Below are positions 44,994-54,815 of a stretch of DNA of 64,000 bases, in pieces. Made by a program: the position numbers and the translations under genes. This DNA comes from Lautropia sp. (GTDB lineage Bacteria; Pseudomonadota; Gammaproteobacteria; Burkholderiales; Burkholderiaceae_E), in the NCBI GenBank assembly GCA_030532895.1, contig JAUNKF010000003.1, positions 124,001-188,000 of the forward strand. The letters are read 5' to 3'. The notes below the pieces were generated by a model. The model saw nothing but the letters and a program-made list of their open reading frames with translations. It was not told the DNA's origin and searched no databases. Positions within the stretch are counted from its first letter, which is position 1. The number at the start of each line of letters is the position of its first letter.

Positions 44994-47900
44994 ATGAGTC
45001 ATTTTCTGGATCGATTGAAATTTTTGTCCCGCACCCAATCGACCTTTTCGGGCGGGCATGGGGCGGTCGTCAAGGAAGACCGGCAGTGGGAGGACGCCTA
45101 TCGTTCACGCTGGCAGCACGACAAGGTCGTGCGCTCGACGCACGGGGTCAACTGTACCGGATCGTGCAGCTGGAAGATTTACGTGAAGAACGGGCTGATC
45201 ACCTGGGAGACACAACAGACCGACTACCCGCGCACGCGCCCGGATCTGCCCAACCATGAGCCGCGCGGCTGTCCGCGCGGGGCGTCTTACAGCTGGTATG
45301 TGTATTCGGCGCAACGGGTGAAGTATCCGATGGTGCGTGGCGAGCTGATGGCCCTGTGGCGTGAGGCTCGCAAGACGATGAACCCCATCGAGGCGTGGCG
45401 CTCGATTGCCCAGGATCCGGTCAAGGCCGCGCGCTACAAGCAGGCGCGAGGCCAGGGCGGCTTCGTGCGTGCCGACTGGGATACCGCCACCGAAATGATC
45501 GTGGCGGCCAATGCCGTCACGATCAAGGATTTTGGGCCGGATCGGGTGATCGGCTTTTCGCCGATTCCGGCCATGTCGATGGTGAGCTATGCGGCGGGGG
45601 CACGTTATCTGAGCCTGATCGGTGGTGCCTGCCTGAGCTTTTATGACTGGTATTGCGATCTGCCACCGGCCAGTCCGCAGATCTGGGGCGAGCAGACTGA
45701 TGTGCCCGAGTCGGCCGACTGGTACAACTCAGGCTATCTGATGGTGTGGGGATCCAATGTCCCGATGACTCGCACGCCCGATGCGCATTTCTACACCGAG
45801 GTGCGCTACAAGGGCACGAAGACGGTGGCCGTCTCGTCCGACTTTGGCGAGATGGTGAAGTTTGGCGATATCTGGCTGGCGCCCCGACAGGGCACGGATG
45901 CCGCGCTGGCGATGGCCATGGGCCATGTGGTGTTGACGGAGTTTCATCGTGACAATCCGTCGCCTTACTTCACCCGCTATGTGAAGCAGTACACCGACAT
46001 GCCGATGCTCGTCTGCCTGAAGGACAAGGACGGCATGCTGGTGCCTGATCATTTCCTGCGGGCCTCTCATCTGCCTGATCAGCTGGGTGAGCAGAACAAT
46101 CCCGAGTGGAAGACCGTGCTTGTCGATGAGGCCACGAATGCACTCGTGGTGCCCAATGGCACGATCGGTTTTCGTTGGGGCGAGGACAAGGCCGACACCG
46201 GCAAGGTGGGGCGCTGGAACCTGGAGATGAAAAATGGGGGAACGGGCGCCGATATCGAGCCAAGGCTCAGCCTGAAGGATGTGCACGACGAGATCGTCAC
46301 GGTGGGTTTCAATTATTTTGCTGGCCAGTCACGATCGGAACTGATCGGTCGCAAGGTGCCGGCCCGGCGGGTGACGCTCGCCGATGGCGGAACCGTGCTG
46401 GTGGCCACCGTCTACGACCTGCAAATGGCCAACTACGGGGTGGACATGGGCCTGGGCGATGAGGGCGTGGCCAAGTCCTTTGACGACGATGTGCCTTACA
46501 CGCCGGCCTGGCAGGAAAAATACACCGGGGTGCCCCCGCATCTGGTCACGCAGGTGGCGCGTGAGTTTGCGCAGAATGCGCATGACACAACGGGCCGCAG
46601 CATGGTCATCATCGGTGCCGGCATCAATCACTGGTATCACACCGACATGGCTTATCGCGGCATCATCAACCTGTTGATGATGTGTGGCTGCATCGGACAA
46701 AGTGGGGGGGGCTGGTGTCATTATGTGGGCCAGGAAAAGCTGCGTCCGCAGTTTGGCTGGCTGCCGTTGGCTTTTGCGCTGGACTGGTCACGTCCGCCCC
46801 GCCAGATGAACAGCACCAGCTTTTTCTATGCACACACGGGGCAGTGGCGGCACGAGCAATTGGCCGTGGATGAGATCCTCGGGCCAGCAGCCGAACGCGA
46901 GCCCCTTCAAAAGATGGCGCTCATCGACCTGAACGCGAAGGCCGAGCGTCTGGGCTGGTTGCCATCGGCGCCACAGCTGGAGACGAACCCGCTCGACCTC
47001 TGTGATGCGGCCGAGCAGGCTGGCGTGTCGCCTGTCGACCACCTGCGTGAGGGGCTGATGAGCGGTGCGCTGCGCATGAGCTGTGATGACCCGGAAAACC
47101 CGAAGAACTTTCCGCGCAACCTCTTCATCTGGCGCTCGAACCTGCTCGGCTCCAGCGGCAAGGGGCACGAGTACATGCTGAAGTATCTGCTCGGTACGCA
47201 AAGCTCGCTGTTCTCGGATGGCAAGGACGCCGTGCGTACCTCGGAAGTGACGTGGCATGAGACCTTGCCCGAGGGCAAGCTCGACCTGGTGACGGTGCTG
47301 GATTTCCGGATGAGCACGACGTGTCTGTACGGGGACATCGTGCTGCCCACGGCCACCTGGTATGAAAAGGATGATCTGAACACCTCCGACATGCATCCTT
47401 TCATCCACCCCCTCTCGGAGGCGGTGCAGCCTTTGTGGGAGAGCAAGACCGATTGGGAAATCTACAAGCTGTTGGCCAAACGCTTCAGCGAGATTGCCGG
47501 CCCCTATCTGGGCACGCGCAAGGACATCGTGCTGCAACCACTGCTGCACGACACACCCAGTGAGCTGGGCCAACCCTTTGCGCCCAAGGACTGGAAGCAG
47601 GGCGAGTGTGAGCTGATTCCTGGCAAGACCGCGCCGAACATGGTGGTGGTTGAACGCAATTACCGCGACATTTACCGGAAATTCACCTCGGTAGGGCCGC
47701 TGCTGGACAAGCTCGGTAATGGTGGCAAGGGCATCAGCTGGAACACCGAACATGAGGTGAAGGAGCTGGGCGGGCTGAACAAGGTCGTGATGGAGGCCGG
47801 CGTGAGCCAGGGGCGCCCACGGCTCGATACCGCGATTGACGCGGCCGAGATGGTGCTGACCTTTGCGCCCGAAACCAATGGCCATGTGTCGGTGAAGGCG

Positions 47901-48728
47901 TGGCAGGCGCTGGGCAAGATCACGGGGCGTGATCACACGCATCTGGCCGCGGGACGTGAGCACGACAAGATCCGCTTTCGTGACATTCAGGTCCAGCCGC
48001 GCAAGATCATTTCGGCGCCCACCTGGTCGGGGCTGGAATCGGAGGAGGTCAGCTACAACGCCGGTTACACGAACGTGCATGAGCTGATCCCCTGGCGCAC
48101 GCTGACCGGGCGTCAGCAGTTTTATCAGGATCACCGCTGGATGCTCGATTTTGGTGAGGGATTTTGCGTCTACCGCCCGCCGATCGACACGAAGTCGGTG
48201 GGGGCGATGCTGGGCGCCAAACCCAATGGCAACCCCGAAATCCTGCTGAACTGGCTCACGCCGCATCAGAAATGGGGCATTCACAGCACTTATTCCGACA
48301 ACCTGCGGATGCTGACCTTGAGCCGTGGCGGCCCGCACGTCTGGATCTCGGAAGAGGAGGCAGCCCGCATCGGTGTCGTCGACAACGACTGGGTCGAGTG
48401 TTTCAACACCAATGGCACGGTGGTCGCGCGGGTCGTCGTGAGTCAGCGCGTGCCCAATGGCATGTGCCTGATGTACCACGCCCAGGAAAAGATCGTGAAC
48501 ACGCCGGGGGCGGAAACCAGCGGCAAGCGCGGCGGCATCCACAACTCGGTCACACGGGCGGTGCTGAAGCCCACGCACATGATCGGGGGCTATGCGCAGC
48601 TGGCCTATGGTTTCAACTACTACGGCACGATCGGCAGCAACCGCGATGAATTCGTGGTGGTGCGCAAGATGAACAAGGTCGACTGGCTGGATGAGCCGGT
48701 GACTGAAACCGAACAAGGAGTGGTGTGA
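44994..48728 (+). CDS. narG: Respiratory nitrate reductase alpha subunit
   Basis: NarG reduces nitrate to nitrite at a molybdenum bis-MGD centre on the cytoplasmic side. The FS0 cluster ligands His50, Cys54, Cys58 and Cys93 are readable (THGVNCTGSCSW; EPRGCPRG) and the Mo ligand Asp218 lies in SFYDWYCDL. The 1244-residue length is normal. ATG 44,994 follows AAGGAGAAGGAG. The N-terminus has the short non-cleaved Tat-like remnant typical of NarG. The stop shares one base with the narH start. Confidence 0.97.
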   Translation: MSHFLDRLKFLSRTQSTFSGGHGAVVKEDRQWEDAYRSRWQHDKVVRSTHGVNCTGSCSWKIYVKNGLITWETQQTDYPRTRPDLPNHEPRGCPRGASYSWYVYSAQRVKYPMVRGELMALWREARKTMNPIEAWRSIAQDPVKAARYKQARGQGGFVRADWDTATEMIVAANAVTIKDFGPDRVIGFSPIPAMSMVSYAAGARYLSLIGGACLSFYDWYCDLPPASPQIWGEQTDVPESADWYNSGYLMVWGSNVPMTRTPDAHFYTEVRYKGTKTVAVSSDFGEMVKFGDIWLAPRQGTDAALAMAMGHVVLTEFHRDNPSPYFTRYVKQYTDMPMLVCLKDKDGMLVPDHFLRASHLPDQLGEQNNPEWKTVLVDEATNALVVPNGTIGFRWGEDKADTGKVGRWNLEMKNGGTGADIEPRLSLKDVHDEIVTVGFNYFAGQSRSELIGRKVPARRVTLADGGTVLVATVYDLQMANYGVDMGLGDEGVAKSFDDDVPYTPAWQEKYTGVPPHLVTQVAREFAQNAHDTTGRSMVIIGAGINHWYHTDMAYRGIINLLMMCGCIGQSGGGWCHYVGQEKLRPQFGWLPLAFALDWSRPPRQMNSTSFFYAHTGQWRHEQLAVDEILGPAAEREPLQKMALIDLNAKAERLGWLPSAPQLETNPLDLCDAAEQAGVSPVDHLREGLMSGALRMSCDDPENPKNFPRNLFIWRSNLLGSSGKGHEYMLKYLLGTQSSLFSDGKDAVRTSEVTWHETLPEGKLDLVTVLDFRMSTTCLYGDIVLPTATWYEKDDLNTSDMHPFIHPLSEAVQPLWESKTDWEIYKLLAKRFSEIAGPYLGTRKDIVLQPLLHDTPSELGQPFAPKDWKQGECELIPGKTAPNMVVVERNYRDIYRKFTSVGPLLDKLGNGGKGISWNTEHEVKELGGLNKVVMEAGVSQGRPRLDTAIDAAEMVLTFAPETNGHVSVKAWQALGKITGRDHTHLAAGREHDKIRFRDIQVQPRKIISAPTWSGLESEEVSYNAGYTNVHELIPWRTLTGRQQFYQDHRWMLDFGEGFCVYRPPIDTKSVGAMLGAKPNGNPEILLNWLTPHQKWGIHSTYSDNLRMLTLSRGGPHVWISEEEAARIGVVDNDWVECFNTNGTVVARVVVSQRVPNGMCLMYHAQEKIVNTPGAETSGKRGGIHNSVTRAVLKPTHMIGGYAQLAYGFNYYGTIGSNRDEFVVVRKMNKVDWLDEPVTETEQGVV

Positions 48729-50368
48729 TGAGAGTGCGCGCGCAAATCGGCATGGTGCTGAACCTGGACAAGTGCATCGGCTGCCATACCTGTTCCGTCA
48801 CCTGCAAGAACGTCTGGACGAGTCGTGATGGCGTCGAATATGCCTGGTTCAACAACGTGGAGACGAAGCCGGGCATTGGTTATCCCAAGCAGTGGGAAAA
48901 CCAGGAGAAATGGCAGGGCGGCTGGGTGCGAACCTCGGGCGGCAAGCTGGAGCCGCGCCAGGGGGGCAAGCTGCGCATTCTGGCCAATCTCTTTGCCAAC
49001 CCGAACCTGCCGTCCATCGACGACTACTACGAACCTTTCACCTACGATTACGCCCATCTTCAGGATGCGCCGCGGATGAGGACCCCGCCCACGGCCCGGC
49101 CGGTGTCGTCGATCACGGGCGAGAGGATGGAGAAAATCGAGTGGGGGCCGAACTGGGAGGATGATCTGGGTGGCGAGTTTGCCCAGCGCAGCCAGGACGC
49201 GCTCTTTGTCGGCGTGCAAAAGCAGATGTACTCGACTTTCGAGAACACCTTCATGATGTATCTGCCGCGTCTGTGTGAGCACTGTCTCAACCCCACCTGC
49301 GTGGCTTCGTGTCCGTCCGGATCTGTCTACAAGCGTGAAGAGGACGGCATCGTGCTGGTTGACCAGGACAAGTGCCGGGGATGGCGGATGTGCATTTCGG
49401 GCTGCCCTTACAAGAAGATTTACTTCAACTGGCAATCGGGCAAGGCCGAGAAATGCCTGTTCTGCTACCCGCGCATCGAGGCGGGGCAGCCCACCGTGTG
49501 CTCGGAGACCTGTGTGGGCCGCATCCGTTATCTGGGCGTGATGCTTTATGACGCCGACCGGATCGAGGCGGCGGCCTCGATGCCTGATGAGCGTCAGCTC
49601 TACAAGGCGCAGCTCGATTGCTTTCTCGACCCGAACGACCCGGCCGTGCAGGCGGCCGCCCGTGAGGCGGGCATTCCCGAAACCTGGCTGGAGGCGGCGC
49701 GCCGTTCGCCCGTGTACAAGATGGCGTGTGATTGGGAGGTGGCTTTCCCGCTGCATCCCGAATACCGCACGTTGCCGATGGTTTGGTACATCCCGCCGCT
49801 GTCGCCCATCCAGAGTGCGGCAGAAAACGGGCAGATGCCGCATGAGAGGGTGGCGGGCAGCATCATTCCCGATGTGAAGAGCCTGCGGATTCCGGTGCGT
49901 TATCTGGCGAACCTCCTCACGGCAGGCGACGAGGCGCCGGTGATCCAGGCATTGGAGCGGATGATCGCGATGCGTGCCTTCAAGCGCAGCGAGATGATCA
50001 GTGGCCAGGGCGCGACCAGCATCCTTGAGCGCGTGGGGCTTGATGCCACCACGGTGGAAGACATGTACCAGATCATGGCCATTGCCAATTACGAAGACCG
50101 TTTCGTGATTCCGACCACGCACAAGGCGGCGGTGGCGCGGAATTTCAGTGAAACCGGTGATTGTGGCTTCAGCTTCGGCAATGGCTGCTCCAGCGGTTAT
50201 TCGCGCGAGTCGCTTTTTGGCAAAAAACCGCGTGTGGACGTGGTGCATCTGCAGTTGAAGCGGCCTGCCGACATGGCCAGAACGACGGTAACGCCTGCCG
50301 CGCCACAGGTGGCACACACGCAAAGTGCGCCAAACGTCGAACAGCCTGAGGAGGTGAAGACACCGTGA
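48728..50368 (+). CDS. narH: Respiratory nitrate reductase beta subunit
   Basis: NarH carries electrons from NarI to NarG through one [3Fe-4S] and three [4Fe-4S] clusters. The Cys groups are CIGCHTCSVTC near residue 16, CEHCLNPTC and CRGWRMCISGC, where Trp replaces one Cys to give the 3Fe cluster, and CLFCYPRIEAG. ATG 48,728 overlaps the narG stop as TGATG. The last 30 residues are a Thr/Pro/Ala-rich extension. Confidence 0.97.
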   Translation: MRVRAQIGMVLNLDKCIGCHTCSVTCKNVWTSRDGVEYAWFNNVETKPGIGYPKQWENQEKWQGGWVRTSGGKLEPRQGGKLRILANLFANPNLPSIDDYYEPFTYDYAHLQDAPRMRTPPTARPVSSITGERMEKIEWGPNWEDDLGGEFAQRSQDALFVGVQKQMYSTFENTFMMYLPRLCEHCLNPTCVASCPSGSVYKREEDGIVLVDQDKCRGWRMCISGCPYKKIYFNWQSGKAEKCLFCYPRIEAGQPTVCSETCVGRIRYLGVMLYDADRIEAAASMPDERQLYKAQLDCFLDPNDPAVQAAAREAGIPETWLEAARRSPVYKMACDWEVAFPLHPEYRTLPMVWYIPPLSPIQSAAENGQMPHERVAGSIIPDVKSLRIPVRYLANLLTAGDEAPVIQALERMIAMRAFKRSEMISGQGATSILERVGLDATTVEDMYQIMAIANYEDRFVIPTTHKAAVARNFSETGDCGFSFGNGCSSGYSRESLFGKKPRVDVVHLQLKRPADMARTTVTPAAPQVAHTQSAPNVEQPEEVKTP

Positions 50369-51015
50369 ACAAGCCCTACGCCATCTGTTCGGCCCTGCTC
50401 AGCTACCCTGACGAGACGTTGCTGGAGGCACTGCCGGACATCGAGGCAGTGCTGGATGAGACGCCGCTTTTCAAGGTGCAGTTGGCGCCGCTGCTGCAGC
50501 ACCTGAAGATGCATCGTCATGCGCTCATCCGGCTTCAGGAGGATTATGTGGCCAACTTCGACCGCTCGCGCCGCCTGTCGCTCTATCTCTTTGAGCACAT
50601 CCACGGTGAGAGCCGCGAGCGTGGCGAGGCCCTGCTCGATCTGCTTCATGAGTACCAGCGGCATGGTTTCGAGCCAAATGATCTGGCCGGTGGCTGTCGT
50701 GAAATGCCCGACTACCTGCCGCTTTTTCTGGAGTTTCTGGCGCAGTTGCCGGCTGAGGCGGCGGGCCGCCTGCTCGGTGATGCCGTGCATGTGATCGGGC
50801 TGGTGGGGGAGCGGCTGAGACAGGATGCCAACCCTTATGCCGTGGTGTTCGAGCTGCTGACCGATCTGTCGCCGGTGAAGCCGCAACCGATGATGGATGC
50901 GCCGGCCAGAGAGATGGATGCCTTGCTGGAGACGGTCGGCCCAGGCCCGGACGGGACCGAGCCGCTGCTCAAACCGGACAACAGCAGGGTGCAGACCATC
51001 CGTTTCTATCGTTGA
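50365..51015 (+). CDS. narJ: Nitrate reductase assembly chaperone
   Basis: NarJ binds apo-NarG and helps molybdenum cofactor insertion. It is a 216-residue all-helical TorD-like protein, with RLQEDYVANFDRSRRLSLYL and LFEHIHGESRERG matching the family core. The start is GTG 50,365, overlapping the narH stop as GTGA. Confidence 0.95.
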   Translation: MNKPYAICSALLSYPDETLLEALPDIEAVLDETPLFKVQLAPLLQHLKMHRHALIRLQEDYVANFDRSRRLSLYLFEHIHGESRERGEALLDLLHEYQRHGFEPNDLAGGCREMPDYLPLFLEFLAQLPAEAAGRLLGDAVHVIGLVGERLRQDANPYAVVFELLTDLSPVKPQPMMDAPAREMDALLETVGPGPDGTEPLLKPDNSRVQTIRFYR

Positions 51016-51134
51016 GTCATGGTGCCGGCCGAGGGCAGGCCGGGCGGCATCCGTTTGCCGCACCGCGCGCTGTCGTCTGCGGGCCTTTCGGGTCGGACGA
51101 ATCGTCCTTGCCTGATCATCACAGGAGTGCTGTC

Positions 51135-51818
51135 ATGAGCTATTGGCATAAATTCTTTTTCGGGATCTATCCCTACATCGCACTCAGCATCTTCCTGCTC
51201 GGCAGTCTGGTGCGTTTTGAGCGGGAGCAATACAGCTGGAAGAGCGACAGCTCGCAGGTGCTTCATGCCGGCGAGCTGCGCAAGGGCAACATCCTCTTTC
51301 ATGTGGGCATCATCGGTCTCTTTTTCGGGCATCTGGTGGGCTTGTTGACACCGGTGGCTTTTTGGGACTGGCTGGGCGTGAGTCACAGCGCGAAGCAGAT
51401 GTTCGCGATGGCCGCCGGCGGCATCATGGGCCTGATCTGCCTGAGCGGGCTGGTGATCCTGTTGCGTCGACGTTTGAGCAACCCCCGACTTCGTGCCATC
51501 ACCTCCACCGGTGACAAGCTGCTGCTCCTGTGGATTCTGGCCACGCTGCTCTTGGGCCTCATCAGCATTGTCGTCTCGGCCGGGCATCTGGATGGCCATG
51601 AAATGGTGCGGCTGATGACCTGGTGCCAGTACATCCTCACCTTCAATGGTGAGGCGGCAGCGCAGATCGTCGGTGTCAGTCCGATTTTCAAGCTGCACAT
51701 GTTCATGGGCATGACGCTTTTCATCCTGTTCCCGTTCACGCGGCTGGTGCATGTCTGGAGCGGTTTTGCGTCGGTGGCTTACCTTGGTCGTGCCTGGCAG
51801 CTCGTGCGCCAGCGATGA
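51135..51818 (+). CDS. narI: Respiratory nitrate reductase gamma subunit
   Basis: NarI is the membrane diheme cytochrome b that oxidises quinol. The 227-residue protein has five hydrophobic helices, with histidines in HVGIIGLFFGHLVGL and in KLHMFMGMTL and TRLVHVWSG as heme ligands. ATG 51,135 follows ACAGGAG. A 119-base gap separates it from narJ, larger than elsewhere in the operon; the longer frame to 51,012 is unsupported. Confidence 0.95.
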   Translation: MSYWHKFFFGIYPYIALSIFLLGSLVRFEREQYSWKSDSSQVLHAGELRKGNILFHVGIIGLFFGHLVGLLTPVAFWDWLGVSHSAKQMFAMAAGGIMGLICLSGLVILLRRRLSNPRLRAITSTGDKLLLLWILATLLLGLISIVVSAGHLDGHEMVRLMTWCQYILTFNGEAAAQIVGVSPIFKLHMFMGMTLFILFPFTRLVHVWSGFASVAYLGRAWQLVRQR

Positions 51819-52005
51819 GCTTCGGGCGGCGTCGGCATGCGGGTGGCGCCTCGGAATTTCTGCCCGTTGCAGCCTGCAGGCCAGCGTCCTTCCGGCGCAA
51901 GCCTGCCACCCCGGCTGGCAGAGGGCGCGTGTAGGGCTTCGGCAAGCGGTGAGTCGACCAGGCAGAGTCGGGGATGCCTTGGTGATAGTTAGGGAGCCAT
52001 TGAAC

Positions 52006-52446
52006 ATGGTGGTGAAGGTGAATGGAGAGAGGCTCACGGATGCAGAGGTGGCCGAGGAGCTGCCTTTCCATCAGGAGGCGCCGCAGCCCTGGCGCAGTGC
52101 GGTGATCACGCTCGTGCTGAAACGGCTGGTGCTGGCTGAGGCCGCCGAGCGGGGCCTGGCCACCGACGATGCAGAAGCGGCCACCGCCTTTTTGCTCAGC
52201 ACGCAATTGCATTTGCCTGAGGTGGACGAGGCAGCCTGCCGCCGCTGCTACACCCAGCAGGTGGCGCGGGCCGTGGCCCGTGGGCAGGCGGCTCCGCCTT
52301 TCGAGCAGGTGGCCGGCGACATTGCGCAAGCACTTCGGGCGGCCAACCAGGATGCAGCCTGGCGGCAATATGCGCAATTGCTGCTCGGCCGTGCCCGCAT
52401 CGAGGGCATCGATCTGGCGGGGGCCGACACACCACTCGTGCAGTAG
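52006..52446 (+). CDS. Small SurA/NifM-like N-terminal-domain protein
   Basis: The 146-residue protein starts MVVKVNGERLTDAEVAEELP, a pattern typical of the chaperone domain in SurA/NifM/PpiC-type peptidyl-prolyl isomerases. It is helical and Ala-rich and ends without the parvulin catalytic domain. Genes of this kind often follow narI. It may help assemble NarGHI. ATG 52,006 follows AGGGAG by about 10 bases; the longer frame to 51,751 overlaps narI and is not used. No signal peptide is seen. Confidence 0.65.
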   Translation: MVVKVNGERLTDAEVAEELPFHQEAPQPWRSAVITLVLKRLVLAEAAERGLATDDAEAATAFLLSTQLHLPEVDEAACRRCYTQQVARAVARGQAAPPFEQVAGDIAQALRAANQDAAWRQYAQLLLGRARIEGIDLAGADTPLVQ

Positions 52447-52485
52447 GGCGTGTCAGGCACGGATTCGTCCCTGCGCCAGTGCCTC
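52447..52485. repeat. Interspersed palindromic repeat, copy d
   Basis: GGCGTGTCAGGCACGGATTC then GTCCCTGCG begins directly after the preceding stop codon. The right half is degenerate. Confidence 0.55.
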
Positions 52486-52737
52486 ATCCGCCGGGCGCAC
52501 CGCGTTGTGCGCCCGGAGAATCAGCGCACCGCTGCCCATCTGCGCCGCGCCGGCACAAGGGGGTGAGCGCTCGTGCCAATGACCACCGATTTTGGTGGGA
52601 TGTTGTTCGCCGTGACAGGGGCTTCGGGGATGATGAGAAGGGGAGGCGTCTCGGCGAACGCGCTGCGTGTCGTGCAGGGCATGCGCTACCCATGTCCAAC
52701 CAAACCATACAACCTGTTCCCAGGAGACCGACAACCG

Positions 52738-54648
52738 ATGCAGGCGGCAAGCACTCGGCCTTCGCGGCGTCTGGCCACACGTATCGTGTGCAGCTCGCTG
52801 GTCGCGCTCGTGTTGGTGGCCAGCATGGTGGGCGGCACCTTGTGGTTGTCGTGGCAGCTCGAAGGGGCTGCGGCGGCCATCAACGACACGGGCAGTCTGC
52901 GGATGCGGGCCAATCGGCTGGGATTGGCCTTGCTGCGGCCTGGCCATCATGAAAGCAATGCCTGGGTCGAGATGCAGAACCAGCACCGCACGCTGTTGCG
53001 GCTGGCCAATGGGGTGCCCGACCGGCCACTCTTTCTGCCGGACACGGCCGACATCCGCCGTCAGTTCGAGGTGGTGGATGGTCGCTGGCGCACCCAGTTG
53101 GTGGTGCTGGCCGAGGCGGCGATGCGAGGCGGTGATGAAGGTGCCTATCTGCGTGCCTTGCCCGGTTTCGTGACCGAGGCCGACCGTCTGGTGCAGATGA
53201 TCGAGAAGGACAGTGCGATCAAGACGGTGCGTTTGCGCCTGTCGCAGGGGGCGCTGATCGTGCTGGCCTGTCTGGGCACCGCAGCGATGATCTTTCTGCT
53301 CTATCGCTGGATCATCACGCCGGTGAACACGTTGCAGGAGGGCTTGCATCGGATGAGCCGGCGGGATTTTTCGGTGAGGCTGCCCGTCACGAGTCGGGAT
53401 GAGCTGGGTGAGCTGGCCAAAGGCTTCAACCGGATGGCTGATGAGCTGGAGGGCCTGTATCAGGATCTGGGCAACCGGGTGAAGCAGAAGACGCTGGCGC
53501 TGGCCCGGCAAAACCGTCAGCTGAGTGCGCTCTACGGGATGACGGCCTTTCTGAATCAGCCCAACGACATCGAAGGCTTGTGCCGGGGCTTTCTGACACG
53601 GGTGATGGACGAGTTTCATGCCGAAGGGGGCAGCATCCGTGTGCTCGACCCCTCAGGCGAGCGCTTGTACATCGTGGTGTCGGTCGGCTTGTCGTCCGGC
53701 CTGGAGGAGCGGGAGCACTGCATGCATGCTGATGCCTGTTTTTGCGGGGAGGCCACGCATCAGGGCACGATGGTCATCCAGGATTTCCGGCACGAGGCGC
53801 CAAGGGCCGGCGCGATGGCGTGTGTTCGGGAGGGTTTTCAAGGGGTCTCGGTTTTTCAGATCGTGACGCCAGAGGCAGTGCTTGGTACGTATTCCCTGCA
53901 TTTCAAGACACGCACGAATGTGCCGGCGCGTGAGGTGCAGTTGCTGGAGATGCTGGGGCGGCATCTGGGGGCAGCGCTCGACAATCGGCGTCTGAGCGCG
54001 AAGGCCCAGCAGCTGGCCGTGGCCGAAGAACGGAACCTGGTGGCGCAGGGCTTGCATGACAGTCTGGCACAGGGGCTGAATTTTCTGAATCTTCAAACCC
54101 AGATGCTGGGGACGGCGCTTCAGCAGCGCAACTGGGCGGAGGTGGCGGAGATCGTGCCGCTGCTCAAAACCGGGGTGGCCGAGAGTTACCAGGATGTGCG
54201 CGAGCTGTTGCAGAATTTTCGCACGCGTTTGAGTGATGGCTCGATGCGGGAGGCGGTGGAGGACACGATTGCCCGTTTTCGGCGACAGACAGGCATTCTC
54301 GTCGAGTGGCACATGGATGAGGCAGAGGGCGCACCGCTGCACCCGGATGAACAGTTGCAGATTCTTTTCATTTTGCAAGAGGCGTTGTCGAATGTGCGAA
54401 AGCATGCGCATGCAACACGCGTGAACATCCAGATTCGTAATCGTCGGGATTTCGAGATGAACATTCAGGATAATGGGGAAGGCTATGATCCGCTTGAAGT
54501 GGCAGCCCGCACCGAACCGACCGTGGGGCTGAGCATCATGCAGGAGCGGGCTGCCCGCCTGCACGGGCGCTTGCGCGTGCACACGGCACCGGGTGAGGGG
54601 ACCGAGGTGCAATTGTTGCTGGCGCAGCAGGATCGTTTGCCAGCTTAG
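52738..54648 (+). CDS. narX: Nitrate/nitrite sensor histidine kinase
   Basis: The 636-residue protein has two membrane helices (VALVLVASMVGGTLWL; ALIVLACLGTAAMIFLLY) around a periplasmic sensor with the P-box-like GSLRMRANRLGLALL that binds nitrate. A HAMP domain follows, then a GAF-like region with the cysteine cluster CMHADACFCGEA seen in NarX, and a HisKA_3 domain with phospho-His440 in GLHDSLAQGLNFLNL and a C-terminal ATPase. ATG 52,738 is the family-like start. It feeds NarL. Confidence 0.93.
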   Translation: MQAASTRPSRRLATRIVCSSLVALVLVASMVGGTLWLSWQLEGAAAAINDTGSLRMRANRLGLALLRPGHHESNAWVEMQNQHRTLLRLANGVPDRPLFLPDTADIRRQFEVVDGRWRTQLVVLAEAAMRGGDEGAYLRALPGFVTEADRLVQMIEKDSAIKTVRLRLSQGALIVLACLGTAAMIFLLYRWIITPVNTLQEGLHRMSRRDFSVRLPVTSRDELGELAKGFNRMADELEGLYQDLGNRVKQKTLALARQNRQLSALYGMTAFLNQPNDIEGLCRGFLTRVMDEFHAEGGSIRVLDPSGERLYIVVSVGLSSGLEEREHCMHADACFCGEATHQGTMVIQDFRHEAPRAGAMACVREGFQGVSVFQIVTPEAVLGTYSLHFKTRTNVPAREVQLLEMLGRHLGAALDNRRLSAKAQQLAVAEERNLVAQGLHDSLAQGLNFLNLQTQMLGTALQQRNWAEVAEIVPLLKTGVAESYQDVRELLQNFRTRLSDGSMREAVEDTIARFRRQTGILVEWHMDEAEGAPLHPDEQLQILFILQEALSNVRKHAHATRVNIQIRNRRDFEMNIQDNGEGYDPLEVAARTEPTVGLSIMQERAARLHGRLRVHTAPGEGTEVQLLLAQQDRLPA

Positions 54649-54805
54649 AGCGTGTTATGCACTGATTCGTCCCCCCGAAAGCTCCTCTGGGCATGCAGCG
54701 TGATGCGGCTTGCAGATCGGCGCACCGCTGCCAACCCGCGCTGTCAGCTGTGGTGCCTGGTGCTTTCCCGAGAACATCCCTTTGGGGCGTGCATCACGCG
54801 CTCCC
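54649..54805. repeat. Interspersed palindromic repeat, copy e (split)
   Basis: AGCGTGTTATGCACTGATTC then CGAAAGCTCCTCTGGGC starts right after the narX stop. A matching right end, TTGGGGCGTGCATCACGCGC, comes about 100 bases later, so this copy appears to hold an inserted middle. It occupies the narX-narL gap. Confidence 0.55.
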
Positions 54806-54815
54806 TGATGACGCC

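Noticed and set aside
46788-48716. 642-codon minus-strand open frame
   Set aside because: It lies wholly antisense to narG and is a GC-driven shadow.
48620-50323. 567-codon minus-strand open frame
   Set aside because: It is antisense to narH; the plus strand has all four iron-sulfur Cys groups.
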